From: CAYXLI01 sp964464925
GTDB lineage: Bacteria; Acidobacteriota; Terriglobia; Bryobacterales; Bryobacteraceae
Assembly (NCBI GenBank): GCA_964464925.1
Contig: CAYXLI010000005.1
Span: 1 to 64,000, forward strand
Direction: 5' to 3'
Length of the DNA: 64,000 bases
The first letter of the stretch is position 1. Every line of letters starts with the position of its first letter. This document shows, in pieces, positions 44,275 through 53,026 of this stretch. Made by a program: the position numbers and the translations under genes. The notes beneath the pieces are model-generated. The model made no database searches. It was not told the origin of the DNA and saw nothing but the letters and a program-made list of their open reading frames with translations.

Positions 44275-44513
44275 GACTTCTTCTTTGAGCCCTCTTCCTT
44301 CACAAACTTTTCGGGGCTCTTCTGGAAGGTCGCCTTTTCTTCCTTGCTGCAGAAATAGTAGGTCTTGCCTTTGTAATCCGCCTTTTCGGCCGATTTCGTC
44401 TCGACGGTCATGCCGCAGACGGGATCCTTCGCCTGGGCGGGTTCCGCCTTCTTTTCGGCTGGGGCGGCCACGAGGGCGCCGGCAAGCACAAGTCCTGCAA
44501 TCAGATGCTTCAT
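44271..44513 (-). CDS. Secreted YHS-domain protein
   Basis: 80-residue protein with signal peptide (LIAGLVLAGALVAAPA) and one YHS domain (DPVCGMTVETKSAEKADYKGKTYYFCSKE), which is associated with metal handling, notably copper or heavy metals, and occurs fused to P-type ATPases. Here it is a free periplasmic protein. Ends with a Lys-rich tail. It stands divergent from dxr, 74 bases apart. Confidence 0.82.
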   Translation of the reverse strand: MKHLIAGLVLAGALVAAPAEKKAEPAQAKDPVCGMTVETKSAEKADYKGKTYYFCSKEEKATFQKSPEKFVKEEGSKKKS

Positions 44514-44587
44514 GGATGGTTTTTCCTCCAGCCTCTAGGGTAACATTCGCGTTTTCCAGTAAGCATAGGACTGGTATCATCACAGTA

Positions 44588-45775
44588 TTGAAATCCATAG
44601 CTCTTCTCGGATCAACAGGTTCCATTGGCCTCTCGACGCTCGATGTCGTTCGCCGCTGGCCGGAGCGGTTCCGTGTCTTCTCACTCGTTGCCGGACGCAA
44701 CGTAGACGCACTGACCGCACAAATTCTCGAGTTCCGGCCTAAGGTGGTAGTTGTTGGAACGGATGAGGTTCTTCAGAATCTAACCAAGTGTCTGGAGAGT
44801 TCGTCCCTCTCCAGGGCTGCTTGGCCGGAGTTATCAACCGGGTCAAAAGCCAAGATACAGGCCGCGACGGCAAGCGAAGTAGATTTCGTTCTATCGGCCA
44901 TTGTGGGAATAGAGGGCCTGGAGGCAACTTATGAAGCCGTGCGCCTGCGCAAGACCATCGGCCTCGCTAATAAAGAGGTTCTGGTGGCCAGCGGCAAATT
45001 AGTAATGGACGCGGCACGTCAAACGGGGACAGAATTGATTCCGGTGGATAGCGAGCACAATGGAGCACACCAGTGTCTCCGGGCGGGGCTGCGCAGCGAG
45101 GCTGTGAAGCTCTGGCTCACGGCTTCCGGAGGGCCATTCCGGAACACACCGCCGTCCGAGTTTGAAAAGATCACTCCCGGGCAGGCTTTGAATCACCCAA
45201 CTTGGAAGATGGGCCCGCGGATTACTATCGACTCCGCCACGCTCATGAACAAGGGCTTCGAAGTGATTGAGGCGTGCTGGTTGTTCGATTTCGATCCGAA
45301 GGACATCGGCGTTGTCGTGCACCCGCAGTCGACTGTTCACGCAATGGTTGAGTATGCCGATGGGAGTGTCATCGCCCAAGTCTCGGCCACCGATATGCGG
45401 ATGCCGATCCAGTACGCGATGACGTATCCTGAGCGCGCCGATGCGCCGGTGGCGCGCCTGGACTGGACACAGGCGCGAAGTTGGGATTTTTCCCCTCCCG
45501 ATTACAAGAAGTTTCCGTTGCTTCAACTTGCTTTCGACAGTCAGAGGGCGGGCGGATCAGCTACCTGTACTCTCAATGCTGCCGATGAGATAGCTGTGGA
45601 TGCGTTCTTGAAGGAACAGATCTCATTCCCGGGCATCGCCGAGGTTGTTTCGGAAACGCTGTCCCGGGTTCCCTCCCGTACGCCTGCTTCCGTAGGTGAG
45701 GTGCTGGCGATAGATATTGAGTCCCGCGAAGTCGCGCGCGAGTGTGTGCGGCAGCGGGCCGCGGTGCGAGCGTAA
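44588..45775 (+). CDS. dxr: 1-deoxy-D-xylulose 5-phosphate reductoisomerase
   Basis: Second enzyme of the MEP isoprenoid pathway: NADPH-dependent conversion of DXP to MEP in the cytoplasm. 395 residues. NADPH motif ALLGSTGSIGLSTL at the N-terminus; metal/substrate site in VDSEHNGAHQC; LTASGGPFRN and the loop HPTWKMGPRITIDSATLMNKG are complete. The start is TTG in front of KSIALLGSTG; no ATG or GTG suits. Only 6 bases separate it from the rseP-like gene, the classical dxr-rseP neighbour pair. Confidence 0.95.
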   Translation: MKSIALLGSTGSIGLSTLDVVRRWPERFRVFSLVAGRNVDALTAQILEFRPKVVVVGTDEVLQNLTKCLESSSLSRAAWPELSTGSKAKIQAATASEVDFVLSAIVGIEGLEATYEAVRLRKTIGLANKEVLVASGKLVMDAARQTGTELIPVDSEHNGAHQCLRAGLRSEAVKLWLTASGGPFRNTPPSEFEKITPGQALNHPTWKMGPRITIDSATLMNKGFEVIEACWLFDFDPKDIGVVVHPQSTVHAMVEYADGSVIAQVSATDMRMPIQYAMTYPERADAPVARLDWTQARSWDFSPPDYKKFPLLQLAFDSQRAGGSATCTLNAADEIAVDAFLKEQISFPGIAEVVSETLSRVPSRTPASVGEVLAIDIESREVARECVRQRAAVRA

Positions 45776-45781
45776 TCATAT

Positions 45782-47098
45782 ATGGTTTTTCTGGAAAATG
45801 TCTGGTGGCTGCTGGTTCTGATCGGGGTCATGATCCTGATCCACGAATTAGGACACTTTTGGGCAGCCCGCTTTTTTGATGTGAAAGTGGAGGCGTTCAG
45901 CTTCGGCTTCGGCCCAAGGCTGTTTGGCTTTCGTCGCGGAGAGACAGACTTCCGTTTTTCCGCAATCCTGTTTGGCGGATACGTCAAGATGGCAGGGGAA
46001 CAGCCTGGCGAAGAAGCAGCGAACGACCCACGCTCGTTCTCGGCCAAGCCCCGGTGGCAGCGGTTAGTGATCGCCGCTGCGGGACCGGCGATGAACATCG
46101 TGCTGGCGGTCGCGATCCTGACAGGCATGTTCATGCTCAGCTTCCCGCGCCCGGCCAACTATAAGGATCCGGCGACAATCGGCTATGTCCAGAAGGATTC
46201 TCCGGCGGCGAAGGCAGGCTTACAGGAAGGCGACCGCATCGTACAGATCGATGACACGATGAATCCGATCTGGGAAGACGTGGTTCTCAAGGAAGTAGCG
46301 AGCGCAAAGAAGCCGCTTACGATCGGGTACATCCGCGACGGCCAGCACGAGCACACGACATTAACCCCGGTGCTGGACGAAAAGAGCGGTGTGGGTTCCG
46401 CAGGCTGGGATCAGCAGAACGAAGTGCAACTCGGCGGAGTGATGCAGGGCATGGACGCCGAAAAGGCGGGCCTGAAGCGCGGCGATATCATCCTGTCGGT
46501 GAACGGCACACGGATCCGCTCCATTTACAAGCTGCACGAGATGATCAAGGCAAGCGAGGGCGCTCCGGTCAATGTCGAGTATCAGCGTGACGGCAAGACC
46601 TATCACGCATCTGTAAAGCCTTCGTTCTCGAATGAGGCCGGTGGGCGCTGGATGATCGGTGTACAGCTCGACCGGAGGGTCATCAACACGCAGCTGACTT
46701 TCCCGGAGGCCGTTCGCGAATCCGTTCGCCAGAACGTAAAGAGCGCTTCGCTGATCTACCAGTTCCTGCAAGGGATCGTGGAGCGGCGAATGTCGCCGAA
46801 GTCATTGGAAGGGCCGATCCGCATCGCCCAGCTTTCCGGTGAGGCCGCCCGTGAAGGTCCGGGCTCCTTCTTTGGCTTAATGGCCATGGTGAGCCTGAAT
46901 CTGGCAATCTTCAATCTGTTGCCGATTCCGATTCTGGACGGCGGCATGATCCTGATGCTCGTCATTGAAATGCTGATGCGCCGTGACCTGAGCATGCCTG
47001 TGAAGGAGGCCGTTTTCAAAGTGGGAATGGTGTTCCTTATGATGGTTGTAGTGTTCGTTTTATATAACGACATCTCCAAGATTCTGCCGGCGGGTTAA
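45782..47098 (+). CDS. rseP: Site-2 intramembrane metalloprotease RseP (M50)
   Basis: 438-residue inner-membrane protease that cleaves anti-sigma factors within the membrane. Zinc motif HELGH lies in TM1 near residue 21, and the second motif reads PIPILDGG near residue 382. Two PDZ domains lie between them (about 130-200 and 220-300; AGLQEGDRIVQID, AGLKRGDIILSVNG). It may act on membrane anti-sigma factors such as the one at 12.5 kb (inference). A hairpin spans its stop codon. Confidence 0.93.
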   Translation: MVFLENVWWLLVLIGVMILIHELGHFWAARFFDVKVEAFSFGFGPRLFGFRRGETDFRFSAILFGGYVKMAGEQPGEEAANDPRSFSAKPRWQRLVIAAAGPAMNIVLAVAILTGMFMLSFPRPANYKDPATIGYVQKDSPAAKAGLQEGDRIVQIDDTMNPIWEDVVLKEVASAKKPLTIGYIRDGQHEHTTLTPVLDEKSGVGSAGWDQQNEVQLGGVMQGMDAEKAGLKRGDIILSVNGTRIRSIYKLHEMIKASEGAPVNVEYQRDGKTYHASVKPSFSNEAGGRWMIGVQLDRRVINTQLTFPEAVRESVRQNVKSASLIYQFLQGIVERRMSPKSLEGPIRIAQLSGEAAREGPGSFFGLMAMVSLNLAIFNLLPIPILDGGMILMLVIEMLMRRDLSMPVKEAVFKVGMVFLMMVVVFVLYNDISKILPAG

Positions 47099-47112
47099 GA
47101 CCGGCGGCAGAA
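47082..47112 (+). terminator. Hairpin across the rseP stop (weak terminator candidate)
   Basis: TTCTGCCG (47082-47089) pairs with CGGCAGAA (47105-47112); an inner CGG/CCG pair is separated by one G-G mismatch and a 7-base loop containing the stop codon. No T tract follows, so it may not be an intrinsic terminator. It marks the border between housekeeping genes and the FkbH/glycosyltransferase locus. Confidence 0.4.
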
Positions 47113-47140
47113 CTGAATAAATCCCAGGGCTGCTAGCAGG

Positions 47141-49183
47141 TTGCCAACACAACTTATAACCATCACCGCCACTTTCACCGCGGAGCCCGTCCAGGACTCC
47201 CTCCACTTTTGGTTGGAGGAACTCGGGCTGCCGTATTCCGTTCAGTTCGCTCCTTACAATCAGGTTTTCCAGCAGTTACTGGATCCCACCAGTGTGCTAT
47301 TCACAAACCGTAGCGGGTACAATGTAGCACTGGTCCGGCTGGACGACTTTGGGCCGTTAAACCTGGAGGAGAATATCGCCTCGCTGCGGGATGCGGCACG
47401 GGCCTTTCCCGCCCCGCTTCTGGTCTGCTTTTGTCCCGGCCATCCCGGGCTGAAAGGGCATGCCGCCGCCGAGAGTAAGTTTGCCCAGGAGTTGGATGGA
47501 GCGGTTCAAGTAGTCACGTCGAGGGAGTTACAGGATCTGTATCCCGTCGCTGACTACTACGACCGGCATTCTGAAGAACTGGGGAAAGTTCCCTACACGC
47601 CTGCGATGTTTGCGGCCATCGGCACGATGATCGCTCGCCGGTTGCGCGCCCGCGTCCTTCCCCCCGTGAAGGTGATCGCACTAGATTGCGATGACACGCT
47701 CTGGTCCGGCGTATGCGGCGAAGACGGCCCCTTGGGCGTTCGGATCGACGAGCCCAGACAGCATCTGCAGCAGTTCATGGTGCGGCAGCGAAACTCCGGC
47801 GTTTTGCTCGCCATCTGCAGCAAGAACATTGAAGAAGACGTTCTGGAAACTTTCCGGTTGCATCCGGAGATGCCTTTGCAGTGGAGTGACATCGCCGCGT
47901 CGCGAATTAACTGGGACCCAAAGCCGGTAAGCTTGCAGGCTGTTGCGCGGGAACTGAACCTCGGGTTGGACAGCTTCGTATTTGTAGATGACAACGTAAG
48001 GGAAGCTGCCGACGTGCAGGCGAACTCGCCTGAGATCACCACGCTGGTGCTACCCTCCGATCCCGGCGAGATCGGCCGCTTTCTGAAGCACGTCTGGGTC
48101 TTCGACCGCTGGAGAGTCACGAGCGAGGACCGGCGCCGCACCGAAATGTATCTGGAGCAGCGGGAGCGCAAGCACCTCCAGCGCAAGTCCGCGACGCTTG
48201 CTGATTTCCTGCAAAGCCTACAACTCAAAATTGAAATTGCGCCGATGACGCAAGACGAACTGCAGCGCGTCTCGCAACTCACGATTCGCACCAACCAGAT
48301 GAACTTCTCCTCGATCCGGAGAACCGAGGCGGAGATCGCGGTGTTGCTCGACAGCGGCGAGGCTGAGTGTCTCTCCGTCCACGTCTCAGACCGGTTCGGC
48401 AGCTACGGCCTGACCGGCGTAATTCTGTTCCACACTACCGCGGACACGCTGATTATCGACACATTCCTGCTCAGTTGCCGCGCGCTGGGGCGTGGCGTGG
48501 AGCATCGGATGATGGCGAAGCTAGGCGAGATCGCGCTCCACCGCGGCCTGCCGCATGTTGAGGCAATCTTCGTCAAAACAGCGCGGAACGAACCAGCCGC
48601 GAAATTCCTGGACAGTCTGGGCGGCCTGCGGTTCCCCGCTGCTGAACTCGCGCGAGTGGAGTATGAGCCGGCGGAGGAGCCCGTCGCCGACGAAATTCAG
48701 GAAGATACGCCAATCCGGCCGGCTACAAAGGCTCTCCCCTACCAACGATTTGCTATGGAGCTCAGCCATCCGGAGAACGTGCTGGAGGCAGTGCTGCAAC
48801 GCAAGGCGCAGTTAGCTCACCGTGGGACATCCGCCCCGATCGAGGAGCCGCGCACAGACACGGAACGCCGCCTGGTGCAGATTTGGGCCGATCTGCTGCA
48901 CGTTCCGTCACTCGGCATTCAGGATAACTTCTTTGATCTCGGCGGCCACTCGCTGTTGGCCATTCAGCTCCTCTCCATCGTCCACAATGTGTTTGGCGTA
49001 GAGGTTCCGCTCACGGTAGTCTACGGCTCGAATTTCACAGTAGCCGAACTGGCGCGCACGATCGAGATGCAGGAACTGGAAGGGTTGTCGGCTGAAGAGT
49101 ACGCCGCTCTCCTGCAGGACCTGGAGAACATGACGGATGAGGAAGCCGCGGCGCTGCTTCAGAAAGAGCAGGAGCAACGCTAA
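47141..49183 (+). CDS. FkbH-like HAD-IIIC protein fused to an acyl carrier protein
   Basis: 680-residue protein. An N-terminal segment of about 170 residues precedes the HAD-IIIC domain, whose nucleophile motif DCDDTLWSG is near residue 185. The following part (TNQMNFSSIRRTEAEI, FGSYGLTGVILF) is the typical FkbH C-terminal region. Near residue 565 a phosphopantetheine carrier begins, with DNFFDLGGHSLLAIQ and the attachment Ser604. The end (LENMTDEEAAALLQKEQ) resembles C-terminal linkers of PKS/NRPS proteins. FkbH enzymes load a glyceryl unit from 1,3-bisphosphoglycerate on a carrier protein; that is inference here. TTG start with weak ribosome-binding site; it heads the locus. Confidence 0.88.
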   Translation: MPTQLITITATFTAEPVQDSLHFWLEELGLPYSVQFAPYNQVFQQLLDPTSVLFTNRSGYNVALVRLDDFGPLNLEENIASLRDAARAFPAPLLVCFCPGHPGLKGHAAAESKFAQELDGAVQVVTSRELQDLYPVADYYDRHSEELGKVPYTPAMFAAIGTMIARRLRARVLPPVKVIALDCDDTLWSGVCGEDGPLGVRIDEPRQHLQQFMVRQRNSGVLLAICSKNIEEDVLETFRLHPEMPLQWSDIAASRINWDPKPVSLQAVARELNLGLDSFVFVDDNVREAADVQANSPEITTLVLPSDPGEIGRFLKHVWVFDRWRVTSEDRRRTEMYLEQRERKHLQRKSATLADFLQSLQLKIEIAPMTQDELQRVSQLTIRTNQMNFSSIRRTEAEIAVLLDSGEAECLSVHVSDRFGSYGLTGVILFHTTADTLIIDTFLLSCRALGRGVEHRMMAKLGEIALHRGLPHVEAIFVKTARNEPAAKFLDSLGGLRFPAAELARVEYEPAEEPVADEIQEDTPIRPATKALPYQRFAMELSHPENVLEAVLQRKAQLAHRGTSAPIEEPRTDTERRLVQIWADLLHVPSLGIQDNFFDLGGHSLLAIQLLSIVHNVFGVEVPLTVVYGSNFTVAELARTIEMQELEGLSAEEYAALLQDLENMTDEEAAALLQKEQEQR

Positions 49184-49188
49184 GGCCT

Positions 49189-50424
49189 ATGCGGATCCTG
49201 CTGGCCTCCACCGCTTCGTATGTTCCCCCACGCGGAGGGTCTACGCGCAGCAATCTGCGGTGGCTGGACGCCCTCGCCTCGAACGGCCACCTCTGCCGTG
49301 TGGTCGCCTCTTCGACTTCGGGTACGGGGGTGGAACTGAAGGAGCAAGGCTACGCCTCACCGCAGGTGAATGGACAGGCGGAGATCGGGCATCACGGATC
49401 GATTGAAGTACATTCAGCCCGCCACCCGGCGCAGCGGGCCACGCTACTCCGGGAGCAGATCCACGAGTTTCAGCCCGACTGGGTTCTGGTGTCGTCTGAA
49501 GATCTTGCCCAAGTCCTTCTACGGGAGGCTGTCGCAAGTGCGCCGGGCAGGGTAGTGTATCTCGCCCATACTCCGCAGTTCTATCCGTTCGGCCCGGAAA
49601 GCTGGAATCCCAATCGCGAAGGAACAGACGCCGTCCGGAGTTGTTCAGCAGTGGTCGCCATCAGCCGCACGATGTGCGAATACATGGAAAAGTACACCGG
49701 TTGCCATGCAACACTGATTCACCCGCCGATGTACGGCGAAGGCCCTTATCCGCAGTACAGGAACTTCGGCTCCGGATATTTCACCATCATCAATCCATGC
49801 GCGGTCAAAGGGATTTCAATCTTTCGGGACTTGGTTGCGCGATTTCCGGCACTCCCGTTCGCAGCGCTGCCCGGCTGGGGTACAACGGCCGCGGATCGGG
49901 CTTCGCTTCCGGTCACCTGGTTGCCCAATACCCGCAACATCGACGAAGTATTTCGCCGTACACGGGTACTTCTGGTTCCGTCTCTCTGGCTGGAAGGCTT
50001 CGGCCTGGTTGTGATAGAGGCGATGCTGCGCGGCATCCCGGTAGTGGCAAGCGCTTGGGGCGGACTGCTGGAATCGAAACTGGGTACGCGTTTCTCCGAG
50101 CCTGTCGTGCCTGTGGAACGCTACGAACCTGTTTTCGACGAGCGCGCAATGCCCCGGGCGATTATCCCCCCGCAGAATCTGGAACCCTGGGCGGCGGCGG
50201 TACACACGCTCGCAACGCATAAAACTGTATATGAGACGGAATCGGGAGCATCGCGGGAAGCCGCGCACGCGTTCGTGAGTGCCGTACGTCCGGGCGCACT
50301 GGAGGACATGCTACTGAGTCTCAATCCCACCGCGAAGCAGGCCCCCTCACGCCAGCCTGTGCTGGCGAATCTGTCGCCTGAAAAACGCGCTCTCCTACTC
50401 AGCCGGGTGCGCAGGAAGAGCTGA
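49189..50424 (+). CDS. GT4-family glycosyltransferase with NRPS-like C-terminal linker
   Basis: 411-residue GT-B glycosyltransferase. The C-terminal donor-binding domain has the EX7E pattern in LEGFGLVVIEAMLRGIPVVAS. No TM segments. The last about 15 residues (LSPEKRALLLSRVRR) resemble the short helical segments found at the borders of NRPS/PKS proteins. It begins 5 bases after the FkbH-ACP stop and overlaps the next gene by TGATG. The next gene is a paralogue: the first 16 bases are identical and the N-termini align throughout. Donor and acceptor are unknown. Confidence 0.87.
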   Translation: MRILLASTASYVPPRGGSTRSNLRWLDALASNGHLCRVVASSTSGTGVELKEQGYASPQVNGQAEIGHHGSIEVHSARHPAQRATLLREQIHEFQPDWVLVSSEDLAQVLLREAVASAPGRVVYLAHTPQFYPFGPESWNPNREGTDAVRSCSAVVAISRTMCEYMEKYTGCHATLIHPPMYGEGPYPQYRNFGSGYFTIINPCAVKGISIFRDLVARFPALPFAALPGWGTTAADRASLPVTWLPNTRNIDEVFRRTRVLLVPSLWLEGFGLVVIEAMLRGIPVVASAWGGLLESKLGTRFSEPVVPVERYEPVFDERAMPRAIIPPQNLEPWAAAVHTLATHKTVYETESGASREAAHAFVSAVRPGALEDMLLSLNPTAKQAPSRQPVLANLSPEKRALLLSRVRRKS

Positions 50425-52433
50425 TGCGGATCCTGCTGGGCCACAACTCCCTTTACTACCCGGCACACGGAGGAGGGGACAAATCGAACCGGCTCCTCAT
50501 GAGTGCACTCGCCGCGCGCGGGCATGAGTGCCGCGTGGTGGCTCGCATGGCGGAGTTCAGCACAGCGGAACATGAGAAGCTGCTGGGTCAGCTTGCCGAC
50601 CGGAACGTGCCTGTTCTTCATCAGCAAGGAGGCTCGGTACACTTTCAGGTGCATGGTGTGGACGTGCACGTCGCAACCAGCCATCCACAGTTGCGCAGCT
50701 ACTTCGCGCGTCATATCGCCGAGTTTCAGCCTGACGCGATCCTCTGCTCAACAGACGATCCGGCGCAGCTCATGCTCATGGCCGCCCTGGAGAGCGCGGC
50801 CAAGGTGATTTATCTCGCGCGCGCCACCTTGGCGCTGCCGTTCGGCCCCGACTGTGCCTTTCCGAGCAAAGATAAGACGGACGCACTTCGACAGGTCGAC
50901 GCGATTACCGGGGTGAGCCAGTACGTCGCCGATTACATTCAGAAGCACAGTGGAATTCCGGCCGTGCATGTTCCGATCTCTCTGATGGATCCTGGTCCCT
51001 ACGAACAATTGGGCCGGTTCGATAGCGAGTTCGTCACCATGGTGAACCCCTGCGGCGTGAAAGGCATCAGCATCTTTTGCGCACTTGCCGAGCGGATGCC
51101 GGCCGTGCGCTTCGCGGCCGTTCCCACGTGGGGCACGAATGCAGGGGATCTCGCCGCACTTCGCCGGTATCCGAATATCGAAATCCTCGAACCCGTCGAC
51201 CGCATTGACGACCTCCTCGCGCGAACTCGTGTTCTGCTGGTGCCATCGCTCTGGGCAGAGGCACGGTCCCGTATCGTTGTGGAAGCCATGCTACGAGGAG
51301 TGCCGGTGATGGCCAGCAACATTGGGGGTATTCCAGAAGCGAAAATGGGTGTCCCTTATCTGGTTCCAGTTCGGCCCATCGAGCGCTATAGGCCGCAGAT
51401 GGACGAGAACATGGTGCCTGTTGCAGATTTGCCCGAACAGGACATCACGCCATGGGAACAGTCCCTCGGACGACTGCTCACCGATCAGGATCACTATGAG
51501 GAAGTCGCGGCAGCCTCACGCCGGGTCTCAGCCGAATACGCGCAGAAGGCTACCGTCGAGCCTTTCGAATTTCTGCTAACCAGAGTGCAACCGAAGACGC
51601 GTGCCAAACCGGCACCCAAGGCTGACCTTTCGGCCGAGAAGCGCGCCTTGCTTGCCCTACGCTTGCACAAGCGGTTGAGCGCGGGCGGTCCCGAGTGGTT
51701 TCCCGGAGTGCGGGACGAGGCTGCCGTACGCCTTCGCCTCTTCTGCTTCCCTTATGCGGGCGGAGGCACCACAGAATATAAAACCTGGGCCGAATCGTTG
51801 CCGAATGATGTGCAGCTTGTGCCGGTGCGGTTGCCAGGCCGGGAAACGCGCCTGCACGAAAAGCCGATCGAGGACATGCACCATCTGGTGCTGGCGCTCG
51901 CGGACGTCATTCCCCCTTATACAGAGACACGGTTCGCATTCTTCGGGCATAGCATGGGGGCGGGCATCGCATTTGAACTCGCGCGCGAGTTGCGGCGGCG
52001 CGGAATGGCGTTGCCCGCCGCTCTGCTGGTATCGTCGGCGCGGGCACCGCGATTCCGTCTAGGCCTCACGCCACAGCCGCCACCGTCCGACGAAGAGTTG
52101 ATCGAACAGATCGACCGCCTTCAGGGAATGCCGAGGGAAATGCTCGCGATTCCGGAGGTCCGCAACACGCTGCTGCCGATCCTACGGGCGGACACAACGC
52201 TGTACCGGAACTACGCCTACACGCCGGACGCGCCGCTCGACCTACCGATCACCGCCTATTGGAGCGAATCGGATCCGAATTTACAAGTGGAGCACATGCT
52301 GCCCTGGCGTGAAGTAACGACCAGGGAATTTGTTCTACACTCCTTTCCGGGCGGTCATTTCTATTTCCGCCAATACCGCGAAAAGTTTCTGGACGAGCTC
52401 CGCCGTGCAGTCGATCATTTACTCGGAGACTGA
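50424..52433 (+). CDS. GT4 glycosyltransferase fused to a type II thioesterase
   Basis: 669-residue fusion. Residues 1-390 form a GT4 glycosyltransferase paralogous to the preceding gene (WAEARSRIVVEAMLRGVPVMAS). A linker (LSAEKRALLALRLHKRLS, about 395-415) is followed by a type II thioesterase (about 430-665): CFPYAGGG, PVRLPGRETR, nucleophile Ser510 in GHSMGAG, Asp in SESDPN and His in PGGHFYF. Such thioesterases normally clear carrier proteins in PKS/NRPS systems; fusion to a glycosyltransferase is not one I know. Together with the FkbH-ACP it suggests acyl or glyceryl release coupled to a glycosylation step (inference). Confidence 0.88.
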   Translation: MRILLGHNSLYYPAHGGGDKSNRLLMSALAARGHECRVVARMAEFSTAEHEKLLGQLADRNVPVLHQQGGSVHFQVHGVDVHVATSHPQLRSYFARHIAEFQPDAILCSTDDPAQLMLMAALESAAKVIYLARATLALPFGPDCAFPSKDKTDALRQVDAITGVSQYVADYIQKHSGIPAVHVPISLMDPGPYEQLGRFDSEFVTMVNPCGVKGISIFCALAERMPAVRFAAVPTWGTNAGDLAALRRYPNIEILEPVDRIDDLLARTRVLLVPSLWAEARSRIVVEAMLRGVPVMASNIGGIPEAKMGVPYLVPVRPIERYRPQMDENMVPVADLPEQDITPWEQSLGRLLTDQDHYEEVAAASRRVSAEYAQKATVEPFEFLLTRVQPKTRAKPAPKADLSAEKRALLALRLHKRLSAGGPEWFPGVRDEAAVRLRLFCFPYAGGGTTEYKTWAESLPNDVQLVPVRLPGRETRLHEKPIEDMHHLVLALADVIPPYTETRFAFFGHSMGAGIAFELARELRRRGMALPAALLVSSARAPRFRLGLTPQPPPSDEELIEQIDRLQGMPREMLAIPEVRNTLLPILRADTTLYRNYAYTPDAPLDLPITAYWSESDPNLQVEHMLPWREVTTREFVLHSFPGGHFYFRQYREKFLDELRRAVDHLLGD

Positions 52434-52440
52434 TCTGACG

Positions 52441-52863
52441 GTGTGGCAGATGTCTGCCACATCGGATTACCGGGCGTTCCTACGGTCGCAGCTAGGCCCG
52501 GTAGAATTCGGAATCAATGAGCATGGAAAGCCTCGTATCGTGGATAGCCGGTGGCATTTCAATGCGTCGCATTCCGGGGAATTGATGCTGCTGGCGCTTT
52601 CCAGCATAGAGGTCGGCATCGATATCGAGCGGGTCCGCCCAATTGTTCACCTCGATCACTTAGCGGCAAAGTATTTTCCGGGTGAACCGATCGGAGACCG
52701 CGATTCCTTCTGCCGTGCCTGGGTGCGGCGGGAGGCGCTGCTGAAGGCACACGGGATTGGCATCCGGGGGCTCTCGACACATCGCGACCTTCCAGCGGGC
52801 TGGCGTCTTATCGATCTGCCAGTGCCTTCGGGATATTACGCTTCGCTGGTTCAACAGGCATGA
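52441..52863 (+). CDS. Short 4'-phosphopantetheinyl transferase
   Basis: Sfp-type enzyme that adds the pantetheine arm to carrier proteins; the FkbH-ACP encoded upstream is the obvious target. Visible motifs: NEHGKPRI, FNASHSGELMLLAL, the Mg-binding GIDIERV and FCRAWVRREALLKAHG. Only about 140 residues, against about 220 for Sfp, because the N-terminal subdomain is shortened. The frame runs back into the thioesterase gene but looks non-coding there. The start could be GTG (used), CTG at 52435 (6 bases after GGAGA) or ATG at 52450. Activity with a shortened half is uncertain. Confidence 0.8.
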   Translation: MWQMSATSDYRAFLRSQLGPVEFGINEHGKPRIVDSRWHFNASHSGELMLLALSSIEVGIDIERVRPIVHLDHLAAKYFPGEPIGDRDSFCRAWVRREALLKAHGIGIRGLSTHRDLPAGWRLIDLPVPSGYYASLVQQA

Positions 52864-53026
52864 ATATGCCAGCCTGCGTGTTCCGTGAAAAAGAAACGAT
52901 ATCTCTCGAAGTATCAGTAACCTGCGGTAGCCGCTAAGAATTCACCCGGTTCACACGTCGTACCTTCTTAATAGACGCCACGGTTGCCTCACGCCACCCG
53001 TGCGTGAGCAAATGGGTACTACACCG
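52864..53026. other. Short intergenic region before tandem TolC genes
   Basis: No gene recognised. This is the only sizeable gap between the carrier/glycosyltransferase genes and the TolC pair, so it may contain a separate promoter. No convincing -35/-10 pair was found by eye. Confidence 0.3.
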
